This document shows, in pieces, positions 9,011 through 17,565 of a stretch of 64,000 bases of DNA (the stretch's first letter is position 1; the number at the start of each line of letters is the position of its first letter). Source of the stretch: Orenia metallireducens (lineage in GTDB: Bacteria; Bacillota; Halanaerobiia; Halobacteroidales; Halobacteroidaceae); the NCBI RefSeq assembly GCF_001693735.1, contig NZ_LWDV01000007.1, forward strand, positions 1 through 64,000, in the 5' to 3' direction. The position numbers and the translations under genes are program-made. The notes under the pieces were generated by a model that worked only from the letters and a program-made list of their open reading frames with translations, was not told where the DNA came from and ran no database searches.

Positions 9011-10345
9011 TTAGCCAACTAAAATCTTCTCTTTTGGATATCTAATATTAACTTTATCCTTTCTTTCACCAACAGCCAAAGCAATCGTCAATGGACCAAC
9101 TCTACCTGCAAACATAGTCAAAATTATTACAATCCTACCTATAATTGATAGGCTACCAGTTAACCCAGTAGATAATCCAACAGTACCAAAGGCTGAGACT
9201 GCTTCAAAGAATAAGTCTAAAAACTCTCCATCTTCAGTTATGGTTAAGACCATAGTCACTGTTACTACCAATAATAAGGCAATCAATACAATAGACAAGG
9301 CATTGTAAATAGTCTCTTTTCCTAGCCTTCTCTTAAAGATTTCAATATCATCTCTACCAGTTGCTCTAGAGTATAATACAGCAACTAAAGCTCCAAAGGT
9401 GGTGGTCTTAACTCCACCACCAGTTGACCCTGGACTAGCACCAATAAACATCAAAATAATCGTAAAGAATATTGTAGAACCTCTTAGAGCACCTGTTGGA
9501 ACGGTATTAAATCCAGCCGTTCTTGGAGTAACTGCTAAGAAGTAAGAAGCTATAATCTTATCTCCTAAAGGCAGATTTCCTATAGTTGCTGGATTAGAAT
9601 ACTCTAAAACAAAAGAGACAATAGTTCCTACAACAAGTAAAATCGCTGTTACACTCAATACCAGTTTGGTCTGCAATGAAAAATTTTTAAACTTTTTACC
9701 TGAATAGACCTCTGCAATCACAGCAAATCCAATTCCACCTAAAATAATTAAAGATGTAATTACCAAGTTAACAACAATATCACCTGTGAAGTTCTCCAAA
9801 CTATTACCAAAGATATCAAATCCAGCATTATTAAAAGCAGAAATTGAATGGAAGATACCAAAATACAAAGCCTTTCCTGCTGGCATATCAAATAAGAATC
9901 TAATAAATAAGATAAATGCACCTATACCTTCAATAATAAAGGTTACACCAATTACATACTTTACTATCCTAATAATCCCTGATAGTTCAAACTGATCTAA
10001 GTCCTGTTGAATGATTAATCTCTCTCTTAAAGTAATCTTCTTCCCTAATAAAAGAGCAAATAAAGTAGACATAGACATAATTCCCAATCCACCAATCTGA
10101 ATCAAACATAAAATTACTATCTGCCCAAACATAGTAAAGAAGGTACTTGTATTCTCAACAATCAATCCTGTTACAGCTGTAGCAGAAGTAGCTGTAAAGA
10201 CTGAATCTAAGAAGTTCATGCCCTCACCATTTGTTGTTGCTATAGGTAAAGTTAGTAGTATAGCACCTAACAGTATTACAACCAAATAACCCAAGGATAG
10301 TACCTGAGCTGGAGTTAGATTATGGATACTCAACCTTCTCTTCAT
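9011..10345 (-). CDS. ktrB: KtrB-type K+ translocating subunit (copy 2, riboswitch operon)
   Basis: Membrane pore of a Ktr potassium uptake system, 444 residues from the chosen ATG. Filter motifs SATAVTGLIV, AFNNAGFD, TPRTAGFNT and FGTVGLSTG are present, as is the GASPGSTGGGVKTTT gate loop. The frame extends upstream to 10420, but that segment overlaps the leader terminator. The ATG at 10345 has AGAGAGG seven bases upstream and aligns with KtrB proteins. It is the first gene after the c-di-AMP riboswitch, as for ktrAB in Bacillus. High c-di-AMP is expected to cause premature termination. Confidence 0.94.
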   Translation of the reverse strand: MKRRLSIHNLTPAQVLSLGYLVVILLGAILLTLPIATTNGEGMNFLDSVFTATSATAVTGLIVENTSTFFTMFGQIVILCLIQIGGLGIMSMSTLFALLLGKKITLRERLIIQQDLDQFELSGIIRIVKYVIGVTFIIEGIGAFILFIRFLFDMPAGKALYFGIFHSISAFNNAGFDIFGNSLENFTGDIVVNLVITSLIILGGIGFAVIAEVYSGKKFKNFSLQTKLVLSVTAILLVVGTIVSFVLEYSNPATIGNLPLGDKIIASYFLAVTPRTAGFNTVPTGALRGSTIFFTIILMFIGASPGSTGGGVKTTTFGALVAVLYSRATGRDDIEIFKRRLGKETIYNALSIVLIALLLVVTVTMVLTITEDGEFLDLFFEAVSAFGTVGLSTGLTGSLSIIGRIVIILTMFAGRVGPLTIALAVGERKDKVNIRYPKEKILVG

Positions 10346-10404
10346 ATTCAAACCTCTCTTTCTGTTAACAGTCACCACTATTTCAAATGTAAAAATTAGC
10401 CATA

Positions 10405-10434
10405 AAATAAAAAAAGACATAGGACACCCTATGC
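10405..10434 (-). terminator. riboswitch expression-platform terminator before ktrB2
   Basis: CATAGG-GTGT-CCTATG (10418-10433) followed by TCTTTTTTT on the minus strand forms an intrinsic terminator between the riboswitch aptamer and the ktrB2 Shine-Dalgarno. It is the likely output of the riboswitch. Confidence 0.88.
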
Positions 10435-10446
10435 ATATACTTAACT

Positions 10447-10656
10447 GGTCTCCCTTTCACGCTGACGAGGTTAGCTGTCGGATTCGGACTAAAAGGATAG
10501 CCCTACTAATAATCAAGACTAAGTTTAAGATTAAGTATAAGTAAATTGTGAACTACTCATTATTTTACTTGAACTCAGCTCTAGACTTAAACTTACTATT
10601 AGATTCACCCCAAAAAGTGGTTCCCCCGCTCCTATTAGGATTAAGCGTTTGCTATT
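10447..10656 (-). ncRNA. c-di-AMP riboswitch (ydaO/yuaA class) upstream of ktrB2
   Basis: The minus strand carries the conserved ydaO-class blocks in order. First comes GCTTAATCCTAATAGGAGCG, then GGGGGAACCACTTTTTGGGG leading into TGAATC. After a variable arm comes CCGAATCCGACAGCTAACCT, then CGTCAGCG and a run of purines. This class binds c-di-AMP as an OFF switch and commonly precedes potassium transporters. A terminator follows at 10405-10434. The variable arm between the core blocks is long here (about 100 nt, from 10490 to 10590). Confidence 0.95.
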
Positions 10657-10670
10657 TAATTATTTTGTTC

Positions 10671-10699
10671 ATTATACTACAATTTAAAATTGTTGTAAA
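10671..10699 (-). promoter_or_regulatory. promoter of the ktrB2-ktrA2 riboswitch transcript
   Basis: TTTACA (10694-10699) and TATAAT (10671-10676) are separated by 17 bases on the minus strand, just ahead of the riboswitch and just after the pssA stop. Confidence 0.75.
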
Positions 10700-10733
10700 G
10701 AAGAGTAGTTTGACAATTAAATTTTTATTATAA

Positions 10734-11447
10734 TTAACTCACTTCTTCTTTTGAAGTAAACCTCTTCTCTTTTATAAAGTTAAAGCTATTAACCAAGAAG
10801 TAGGATAATCCAAAAGGAAATAGTAGATATTTTGCAAATACAGCAACAAGTATCAATAAAGCCAGTAGCCCTTTAGAATCTAGTACTTTAAAGGTTTTAG
10901 AGATACTTTTAAAGGTTATCGCGCTGACCATAAGTATAGAAACAAAGAATGCCAAAATCAAAAATAGATTTATTTGAACTAATTCACCCCAAACTGCATT
11001 AGAAAAGATATTATAAGAAGCAAGTAAGCCTGCTGCAGTAGGAATAGGCATCCCTATAAAATCAGCTTTATCCTTTGATGCCTCTGTTATAATATTGAAT
11101 TTGACTAACCTTAATACCCCACAGAGAAGATATAAAAAAGAAAGAGGTATAATTAGCTCTTTTAATGCCACCTGCTCCATTAATATAGAGTATATCAAAA
11201 TTCCAGGTGCCATACCAAAAGAGACAGCATCACAAAAAGAATCAAATTCCTTACCAAATTCACTAAAACCATCTAAGGCTCTTGCCGTCTTACCATCTAA
11301 TCCATCTGCCACCATAGCCATAACTATCAACCAAGATGCCTTTAACAAATCACCTTGAAAGGACATGATTATACTCAAAAACCCAAGCAACATATTTGCC
11401 CCAGTTATAATATTAGGAATAACAAATCTCTTCTCTATCCTATTCAT
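10734..11447 (-). CDS. pssA: CDP-diacylglycerol--serine O-phosphatidyltransferase
   Basis: Integral membrane enzyme that makes phosphatidylserine from CDP-diacylglycerol and serine, the first step to phosphatidylethanolamine. The CDP-alcohol phosphatidyltransferase signature is complete: DG-x2-AR-x8-G-x3-D-x3-D, seen as DGKTARALDGFSEFGKEFD followed by SFCD, near residues 50-75. Several hydrophobic helices follow. ATG 11447 (AGGTGA upstream, 237 residues) is preferred to the GTG at 11456. The gene overlaps the end of psd by a few bases, which supports translational coupling. Confidence 0.93.
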   Translation of the reverse strand: MNRIEKRFVIPNIITGANMLLGFLSIIMSFQGDLLKASWLIVMAMVADGLDGKTARALDGFSEFGKEFDSFCDAVSFGMAPGILIYSILMEQVALKELIIPLSFLYLLCGVLRLVKFNIITEASKDKADFIGMPIPTAAGLLASYNIFSNAVWGELVQINLFLILAFFVSILMVSAITFKSISKTFKVLDSKGLLALLILVAVFAKYLLFPFGLSYFLVNSFNFIKEKRFTSKEEVS

Positions 11448-12099
11448 AGAAATCACCTATTATTGTTTCGCCACCTTTTACTTTGTCACCTATATTAACT
11501 TTGATATTGATATCCTCTTCAATTAAAATATCAGTTCTAGAGCCAAATTTAATCATACCATAAATCTGACCTTGCTTAACCTCATCGCCCAATCCTTTAA
11601 CAGCTATAATTCTTCTAGCAATAAGTCCTGCTATCTGTTTAACTAATATATTTCCATGCTTTGTTTTTATCCCTATCATATTCTGTTCATTATCTAAGGA
11701 TGCTTTTTCACTAAAAGCATTTATAAATTTACCATGATTATAATTTTCATAAACTATCTCTCCATCAATTGGAATTCGATTAATGTGTACGTTAAAGACA
11801 TTTAGAAAAATACTAATACGTGTTACTTCTCTACCTTCAAAAAAGAAATTATCCTTCTCCTTCTTTATCGCTACTATCTTTCCATCTGCAGGAGATATTA
11901 GAGAATTAGGAAGGTCTGGTACATTCCTCTTAGGGTTTCTAAAGAACCAGATAGAGAAGCAAGCAAATAAAATTCCCAAAATTGCTAAAGTTAATAATAG
12001 CTTACTCTCCAATTTAATAAATCCAAACCATAATAATAAATCGATTATCAATGTAGGTACTAATTGTTTCATTAAATTACTAATCCAAAATTTTTTCAT
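11440..12099 (-). CDS. psd: phosphatidylserine decarboxylase (short proenzyme type)
   Basis: Pyruvoyl-dependent decarboxylase converting phosphatidylserine to phosphatidylethanolamine. At 219 residues it belongs to the short, archaetidylserine decarboxylase-like type. An N-terminal hydrophobic segment (about 12-50) should anchor it. The self-cleavage site is the GS in MIKFGSRTDILI near the C-terminus, whose Ser becomes the pyruvoyl group; SPADGKIV and the NVHINRIP segment are also typical. Shine-Dalgarno GGGGGAG precedes the ATG. The gene is coupled to pssA and probably shares a transcript with the LysE-family gene upstream. Confidence 0.93.
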   Translation of the reverse strand: MKKFWISNLMKQLVPTLIIDLLLWFGFIKLESKLLLTLAILGILFACFSIWFFRNPKRNVPDLPNSLISPADGKIVAIKKEKDNFFFEGREVTRISIFLNVFNVHINRIPIDGEIVYENYNHGKFINAFSEKASLDNEQNMIGIKTKHGNILVKQIAGLIARRIIAVKGLGDEVKQGQIYGMIKFGSRTDILIEEDINIKVNIGDKVKGGETIIGDFYE

Positions 12100-12116
12100 G
12101 ACTCCCCCTTAAATAA

Positions 12117-12740
12117 TTAAAATTTAAATATTACTTTTAGCAAACTAAACAACCCAAACAGAGTAATCATTATCCCAATTATCTTTTCAAAAAAGATAAG
12201 CTTATCCATCTCATAATCCTTCTTAGATATCTTTAGCCAATTAGTAGTGAAGAACCAGAAGATAGTAGAACCCATAAAGATAGAAATAATAAAGACTATA
12301 CTTTCTATTAAATTTTCAGACTCTACATCTATACCCATTTTAGCAAATATGGCCAAAAAGATAAGAAAGGTCATTGGATTGGATAACCCCATCAAAAATG
12401 TCGATAAAGCTGGATGAATTACTTCTTTCTCCTCTTCTAGCTCTTTATCTCCTATAGCTTTGATAATAATATTGATTCCAACAATTAAAAACAGAACACC
12501 TGTTACACCATTAAAAAAATATCTATTCTTTTCTAAAAAATCGTCAATAAGTCCCATACCCAAAATAGCTAGTGATGAATAGCATAAATCTGATAATGCC
12601 CCACCAAGACCAGATAGAAAACCAGCTCTCCAGCCTTTATTTAAAGTTCTTTGTATCGATATAAGACCAAGAGGACCAATTGGTAACGATACTATCATAC
12701 CTATAAGCAAACCTTTTAATATAATTAAAAGCTCAATCAT
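12117..12740 (-). CDS. LysE-family amino-acid exporter
   Basis: Membrane protein of 207 residues with about six hydrophobic helices. The LysE/RhtB family N-terminus is clear: GMIVSLPIGPLGLISIQRTL with the conserved PxGP, then GFLSGLGGALSD. A second family motif is LMGLSNPMTFLIF. Family members export amino acids or related metabolites; the substrate cannot be predicted. It lies 17 bases before psd and 61 bases after mgtE, consistent with one transcript. Confidence 0.85.
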   Translation of the reverse strand: MIELLIILKGLLIGMIVSLPIGPLGLISIQRTLNKGWRAGFLSGLGGALSDLCYSSLAILGMGLIDDFLEKNRYFFNGVTGVLFLIVGINIIIKAIGDKELEEEKEVIHPALSTFLMGLSNPMTFLIFLAIFAKMGIDVESENLIESIVFIISIFMGSTIFWFFTTNWLKISKKDYEMDKLIFFEKIIGIMITLFGLFSLLKVIFKF

Positions 12741-12801
12741 ATTACTCCTATCCCCTCATAATTATATGAATATAGTCTTATTCTGAAATTAATCAAAAAT
12801 A

Positions 12802-14145
12802 TCAAACAATTAAAAAATTAAGAAATACTTTAGCCAAGCCCAAGAAGATAAAGAAACCAAAGACATCAGTGGCAGTAGTCAAAATAATTGCAGAAGCTAA
12901 GGCTGGGTCTATCCCGACTATCTTTAAACCAAGGGGAATCAAAAAGCCACTCAATCCTGCTATTATTAAATTACAAATCATTGCCAATAAGATTATCAAT
13001 CCCAAATATGGGTTACCATAGACAAAATAAAGAATAACTCCTGTTACAACACCTGTTGCTGCACCATGAATCAATCCCAGCAATATCTCTTTAAAGACTA
13101 TCTTCCAGCTCTCCTTTAGTTCCAATTCACCTAATGCTATACTTCTAATTGTAATCGATAAAGTCTGAGTACCAGCATTGCCACCCATACCTGCTACAAT
13201 CGGCATCGCTGCTGCCAATGCAACCACTTGGGCAATCACATCCTCAAATAAGCCTACAGTATATGCAGCCAAAAAAGCTGTTACTAAATTTATTAATAAC
13301 CAAGGCAATCTTCTACGAATAGAGATCATTAGAGAGCTATCTATCCTCTCTTCTTCACTCACACCACCTAATTTAAGGATATCCTCAGTATTCTCTTCTT
13401 CGATAACGTCAATAATATCATCAACGGTAATAATTCCTAGCATAATCCCTTTACGGCTGATTACTGGAATAGCAGTTAAATCATATTTGGCTACTAATAA
13501 AGCAACCTCCTCTTGATCTATATCAGGTGTAACAGAAATTACGTTAGTATTTGCTATATCCCTTAATAGAGTTTCCTCTTTAGCTACTAAGATATCTCTT
13601 AAATCAGCAACTCCTACTAACTTTTTAGAATCATCTAAAACAAAAATAGAACGAATAACTTCTGTTGTAGGGCTTATCCTCTTAATCTTTGTCAGTGCTT
13701 CGATAGTGGTCAGACTCTCCTTAAGAGCAATAAATTCTGTGGTCATCAATCCTCCAGCTGACTCTTCATCATATCCTAATAGCTTGCGAATGGCTCCAGA
13801 ATCTTCTTCCTTCATCATATTCAATATCTTCTTGCTTTCAGCAAAGGTTAAGTTTCCTATTATATCTGTTATATCATCAGTAGCCATATAATTGAAGATA
13901 CTAATGATATCTTTTATATCAAGTAACCTTAAAAACCTAGCTTGAAAATCATCTTCAGCCTGTTCCAAAACTTCTGCCATTAATTCAGTATCAACTCTTT
14001 TATAAAATTGGAGAAGCTCATCATCATTTAAATCAGTTATAGTTTCTGCTAAATCTATAGGATGAATCGTCTCCAACCAACTATGTAATCCTTTATTATC
14101 TTTTTTCAGCTCTCCAATTAACTCATTGCATAATTTATCAGAAAT
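12802..14145 (-). CDS. mgtE: MgtE-family magnesium transporter, possible ATT start
   Basis: Mg2+ channel/transporter. Order of domains: an MgtE_N superhelix (about 15-120), paired CBS domains (about 125-255), a plug helix, and five membrane helices (about 275-447). GGNAGTQTL and the pore Asp in TTATDVFGFF are present. The frame opens at TTG 14160, but this overlaps the only Shine-Dalgarno, GGGGGTGAT. The next codon at proper distance is ATT 14145-14143, giving 447 residues. No M-box riboswitch is seen in the 120 bases before it. The trk operon terminator at 14183-14210 separates it from trkH. Confidence 0.93.
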   Translation of the reverse strand: MSDKLCNELIGELKKDNKGLHSWLETIHPIDLAETITDLNDDELLQFYKRVDTELMAEVLEQAEDDFQARFLRLLDIKDIISIFNYMATDDITDIIGNLTFAESKKILNMMKEEDSGAIRKLLGYDEESAGGLMTTEFIALKESLTTIEALTKIKRISPTTEVIRSIFVLDDSKKLVGVADLRDILVAKEETLLRDIANTNVISVTPDIDQEEVALLVAKYDLTAIPVISRKGIMLGIITVDDIIDVIEEENTEDILKLGGVSEEERIDSSLMISIRRRLPWLLINLVTAFLAAYTVGLFEDVIAQVVALAAAMPIVAGMGGNAGTQTLSITIRSIALGELELKESWKIVFKEILLGLIHGAATGVVTGVILYFVYGNPYLGLIILLAMICNLIIAGLSGFLIPLGLKIVGIDPALASAIILTTATDVFGFFIFLGLAKVFLNFLIV

Positions 14146-14182
14146 CTTAATCACCCCCAATTAAAGTTGTTCAACAATAAAA

Positions 14183-14215
14183 ACAAAAGATTAGTTAACT
14201 AATCTTTTGTTTTTT
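14183..14215 (-). terminator. terminator of the trk/two-component operon
   Basis: ACAAAAGATTAGTT and its perfect complement AACTAATCTTTTGT form a 14-bp hairpin (14183-14210) flanked by A- and T-runs, between the trkH stop and mgtE. The symmetrical A/T flanks would let it act in either direction. Confidence 0.85.
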
Positions 14216-14280
14216 ATCATTACCTTCTTCTATTTTAACATTTTATATACCAGAAATTCAATCTAATCTTTTATCATCCT

Positions 14281-15756
14281 CTATTCTGTAGCTAAATACT
14301 TAGCATCCTTAACTATCTTGGCAACAGCAAAGAAGATTACTAAAAACTCCAGTCTTCCTAAGAACATTCCCACTGTTTGAGTCCATAAAATCCCTGCTGG
14401 AGCATCAGGGCTGGTAATCCCAATTGATAGTCCAACAGTACCTAAAGAAGAAGCAAATTCAAACATCGATTCTGCCAAACCATATCCATAAGCTAAGTAA
14501 ATTAAAACTCCAATAAAGTATGTAACCATATAAAGATAAATATAATTTGCAGTTTCACGAATATATTCTGCTTTAATGTATAACTTTTGTTCTCCTCTCC
14601 AGATATAATTCTCTACTACAGAATTTGGAGGTAAGAAATATCCCTTTAACTCCCACCAGACCGACTTAATCATTAGATAAATCCTATATAGCTTAATACC
14701 ACCTGCTGTAGAACCAGTTCCACCACCAATCCACATCAATAAAACCATCGCTAAAACACCAAATTGATTCCAATTACTGAAAGTATCTAAAGAGAATCCT
14801 GTAGTTGAAATAGCAGATACTACTTCAAAAAATCCCCGTCTGACTGTAGCAGGCAAACTTGTATATAAGCCATTTAAGGAAAAATAACTGACAATTGGAG
14901 TAAAGATAGCGATGATGAATAATAATAATCTAATCTCACCATTTTTGAAAAAAACCTTAAACTTCCCCTTTAATAAGGCAAAGTGGGTAGCAAAATTAAT
15001 CGTTCCTAAGATCATCAATAACCAAGTTACCATCTCTATCGGAAGACTATTCCAATGACCTATACTGTCAACCTTAGTTGAGAACCCACCTGTCGATAAT
15101 GCAGGAATAGCATGATTGATCGCATCAAAGACTCCCATTCCAGCTATCACATATAAAATAGTCCCTCCAATAATATATCCAAGGTAGATATACATAATAG
15201 CCTTAGTTGACTTCTTAACATGGGGTAATAATTGGTCACTTCTACCCTCTGCATTATATAATCCAAAGCCATAAGGATGCAAAACAGAAGATAACATTAC
15301 TACTATTAATCCTACCCCTCCAAAGAACTGCATAATACTTCTCCACATCAAAAAGACATGAGAAGCCTTAGTCACATCAACTACCGATAATCCTGTCGTT
15401 GTCCAACCACTAGTAGCCTCAAAGACGGCTTGGGTAAAGTTCAACTCCCCTGTTATCATAAAAGGCATAGCGGAAGCTATAATAGCTATAATCCAAGAGA
15501 TTAAAACTATAATCCCACCTTCCTTTAAGGAAAGGGTGACTTCATCTTTGACAGGTGTTAATTTCCACAGTAAAAGTCCAACCCCAAAAAAGATAGCAGC
15601 TGGAATTAAAAATGCCTTTATATAAACTATTTCTTTGGGGTAAAAAGGTAAAACCAACAGTGGTAGTAATAAAAATCCACCAATTGCCATCGTTAGGATT
15701 CCAATATATTTTGTTATTAACTTATACCTTTCTCTGATAATACTTGCATATCTCAT
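14281..15756 (-). CDS. trkH: TrkH-family K+ uptake membrane subunit
   Basis: Potassium-translocating subunit of a Trk system, 491 residues, with four M1-P-M2 repeats plus two extra N-terminal helices. Filter loops read SGWTTTGLSVV, ALSTGGFSTK, AISTTGFSL and LGTVGLSIG. The GTGSTAGGIKLYR gate loop is conserved. The ATG has GGAGG upstream and the gene follows trkA2 by 17 bases. It is the last gene of the operon that starts with the histidine kinase and lies under the c-di-AMP riboswitch. It pairs with two RCK proteins encoded just upstream. Confidence 0.94.
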   Translation of the reverse strand: MRYASIIRERYKLITKYIGILTMAIGGFLLLPLLVLPFYPKEIVYIKAFLIPAAIFFGVGLLLWKLTPVKDEVTLSLKEGGIIVLISWIIAIIASAMPFMITGELNFTQAVFEATSGWTTTGLSVVDVTKASHVFLMWRSIMQFFGGVGLIVVMLSSVLHPYGFGLYNAEGRSDQLLPHVKKSTKAIMYIYLGYIIGGTILYVIAGMGVFDAINHAIPALSTGGFSTKVDSIGHWNSLPIEMVTWLLMILGTINFATHFALLKGKFKVFFKNGEIRLLLFIIAIFTPIVSYFSLNGLYTSLPATVRRGFFEVVSAISTTGFSLDTFSNWNQFGVLAMVLLMWIGGGTGSTAGGIKLYRIYLMIKSVWWELKGYFLPPNSVVENYIWRGEQKLYIKAEYIRETANYIYLYMVTYFIGVLIYLAYGYGLAESMFEFASSLGTVGLSIGITSPDAPAGILWTQTVGMFLGRLEFLVIFFAVAKIVKDAKYLATE

Positions 15757-15773
15757 TTCTATTCCTCCGCTTC

Positions 15774-16433
15774 TTACTCACCAGATAATACAGCAAAAGC
15801 CTCTCCTTGATTCTCTGGTAGAGTAATAATTAATACCTTATCTCCCTCTAATAGCTGAGTATCACCTTTAGGAATAACGACCTCTTCCCCTCTAATAATA
15901 CAACCAAAAACTATATCCCGAGGAAGATTAATCTCCTTTAAAGTCTTGCCTAAAACCGGCGAACTCTTTTGTAAAATAACTTGGGAGATATTAATTCTCC
16001 CCTCTTCAATCGACAATAAATTATTGACATCAGCCACTTCTACTCTCTGCTCAATCAATAAAGAAATTAGCTTTGTTGTATTAAAGATAGTCTCTACCCC
16101 TAATTCTTTAAATATCTTCTCATTATCTGGATTATTGACCACAGAGAAGGTCTTAGGTACACCAAATTCTCTTTGAGCTAATTGGCAAATGAATAAATTA
16201 TCTGGATCATTTCCCGTCAAGGATAAGATAGCATCTGCCTTGCCAGCTTCTGCTTCCCTTAAAGCATCAGGTTTAGAACCATCACCATTAATCACCAAAC
16301 AATTAAGCTCCCGAGCTAAAAGCTGACAATACTCTTCATCTTTATTCACTATAGAGACCTGATATCCCTTAGCCAAGAAATTCTTAGCTAAGTAATAAAT
16401 TACCTTTCCTCCACCAACCATTATAATTCTCAT
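15774..16433 (-). CDS. trkA: TrkA-family RCK protein (two-domain)
   Basis: Cytosolic TrkA-type regulator, 219 residues. The N-terminal RCK_N domain begins RIIMVGGGKVIYYLAKNF and has DGSKPDALREA. A C-terminal RCK_C domain follows (about 135-219). The nucleotide-binding glycine motif is GGGKVI rather than the canonical GxGxxG, so dinucleotide binding may be altered. It probably forms the gating ring of TrkH, perhaps as a hetero-assembly with the single-domain RCK protein upstream. The start is ATG with GGGAGAG. Confidence 0.9.
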   Translation of the reverse strand: MRIIMVGGGKVIYYLAKNFLAKGYQVSIVNKDEEYCQLLARELNCLVINGDGSKPDALREAEAGKADAILSLTGNDPDNLFICQLAQREFGVPKTFSVVNNPDNEKIFKELGVETIFNTTKLISLLIEQRVEVADVNNLLSIEEGRINISQVILQKSSPVLGKTLKEINLPRDIVFGCIIRGEEVVIPKGDTQLLEGDKVLIITLPENQGEAFAVLSGE

Positions 16434-16448
16434 ACTAATCTCTCCCTA

Positions 16449-16847
16449 TTATCCAATAATCTCTCTTGTAAATTTATCTACCAATAAATTGGTAGGACTC
16501 ATTGTAATCACATCTAAATTGCGATAAATAACTTCCTTCTCTGGATCTAAGAGTCTAACCATCACCTTTGGTATTTGATATAATTCACTGGCTATTTGAG
16601 CAATCATGGCATTAACATTGTCATTGTCAGTAGTGATTACCACTACATCGGCTTTGTCAAATTTGGCCGACTTCAATGTCTCTATTTCAGTAGCATCTCC
16701 ATTGATTGTAAAGCCTGTAAATTCTGCTGATAATCTATCAAAAGATCCAAACTTCTTATCTATCACCACCACATCTTCTCCTGCTTTAGATAGTTGATTG
16801 GCTAGATAAGAGCCACTCCTACCACAACCTATAACTACAATATACAT
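16449..16847 (-). CDS. single-domain RCK_N (TrkA-N) protein
   Basis: Only 132 residues: one RCK_N Rossmann domain with a canonical GCGRSG motif at residues 8-13, VVVIDKK after beta-2 and GDATEIETLK. No RCK_C domain follows; the next gene begins 16 bases later and is the two-domain RCK. It may supply the active dinucleotide-binding site to a mixed RCK ring, since its partner's glycine loop is degenerate. That is inference. The ATG has AAGGTGA upstream. Confidence 0.88.
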   Translation of the reverse strand: MYIVVIGCGRSGSYLANQLSKAGEDVVVIDKKFGSFDRLSAEFTGFTINGDATEIETLKSAKFDKADVVVITTDNDNVNAMIAQIASELYQIPKVMVRLLDPEKEVIYRNLDVITMSPTNLLVDKFTREIIG

Positions 16848-16849
16848 AA

Positions 16850-17545
16850 TTACTCACCTTCCTTATCAATTTCCTCACCTAGATTAATACCTTCCTTCTG
16901 ATAATCAAATTGAGTACTTCGCTCTAAATTCTCTTGAGCTGGACGATAAGCTGGGTCTAGAGACAAAGCAGCTCTATAGTTCTTTTGAGCCTCTGACAGA
17001 TTATCCTGCAACTCCATAATTACCCCCATCAAATTAAAGGCTTCTGGTTTAGTAGCATCTAAGCCAACTGCGTTCTGCAAGTAATTATAGCCTTTAGTAA
17101 AATCACGCTTGCTAATAGCAGATTTAGCATAACTTAGATAATCTTCATAGCTATTCAACTCCTCATCAGATACTGCTAAGCTCTGCCTATCTAGCACTTC
17201 TTTAACTATCTCTCGAATCTCATTAGGAGCAAAAGGCTTTCTTAAATAATCTACTGCCCCCATCTTCATGGTCTCTACTGCTGTCTCTATCGTTCCAAAA
17301 CCTGTAATCATAACAATATTAACATTATTATCTAACTCTTTGAGTTTCTTTAGAACTTCAATTCCATCAATTCCTGGTAGCTTCATATCAAGTAATACAA
17401 GGTCAAAATTATCATCTTTGAACTTTTCTAATCCATCTTCACCGTTGACACCTGTAACCACTTCATAATCTTGATTCAAGCATTGCTTTAAGGTAATTCT
17501 AATATTCTTCTCATCATCAATAATCAAAATCTTCTTTTTATCCAT
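16850..17545 (-). CDS. response regulator with C-terminal TPR domain
   Basis: 231 residues. The receiver domain (about 1-125) has the acidic pair DDE near residue 10, the phospho-acceptor Asp53 in LVLLDMKLPGIDG, and the conserved Lys in RKPFAP. The C-terminal half is not DNA-binding: it has TPR-like helices (about 130-215), for example FTKGYNYLQNAVGLDATKPEAF split as two helices, and a repeat around NYRAALSLDPAYRPAQENL. It probably acts by protein-protein contacts. It lies 20 bases after the lone receiver gene and two bases before the RCK gene. Confidence 0.9.
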   Translation of the reverse strand: MDKKKILIIDDEKNIRITLKQCLNQDYEVVTGVNGEDGLEKFKDDNFDLVLLDMKLPGIDGIEVLKKLKELDNNVNIVMITGFGTIETAVETMKMGAVDYLRKPFAPNEIREIVKEVLDRQSLAVSDEELNSYEDYLSYAKSAISKRDFTKGYNYLQNAVGLDATKPEAFNLMGVIMELQDNLSEAQKNYRAALSLDPAYRPAQENLERSTQFDYQKEGINLGEEIDKEGE

Positions 17546-17565
17546 TATAAATCTCCCCTTTTTAT

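Noticed and set aside
10548-10733. Plus-strand 61-codon frame
   Set aside because: It is antisense to the c-di-AMP riboswitch and its promoter; the conserved RNA explains the region.
14160-14280. M-box (Mg2+) riboswitch before mgtE
   Set aside because: The gap is only 120 bases, contains the trk terminator and lacks the M-box conserved blocks.
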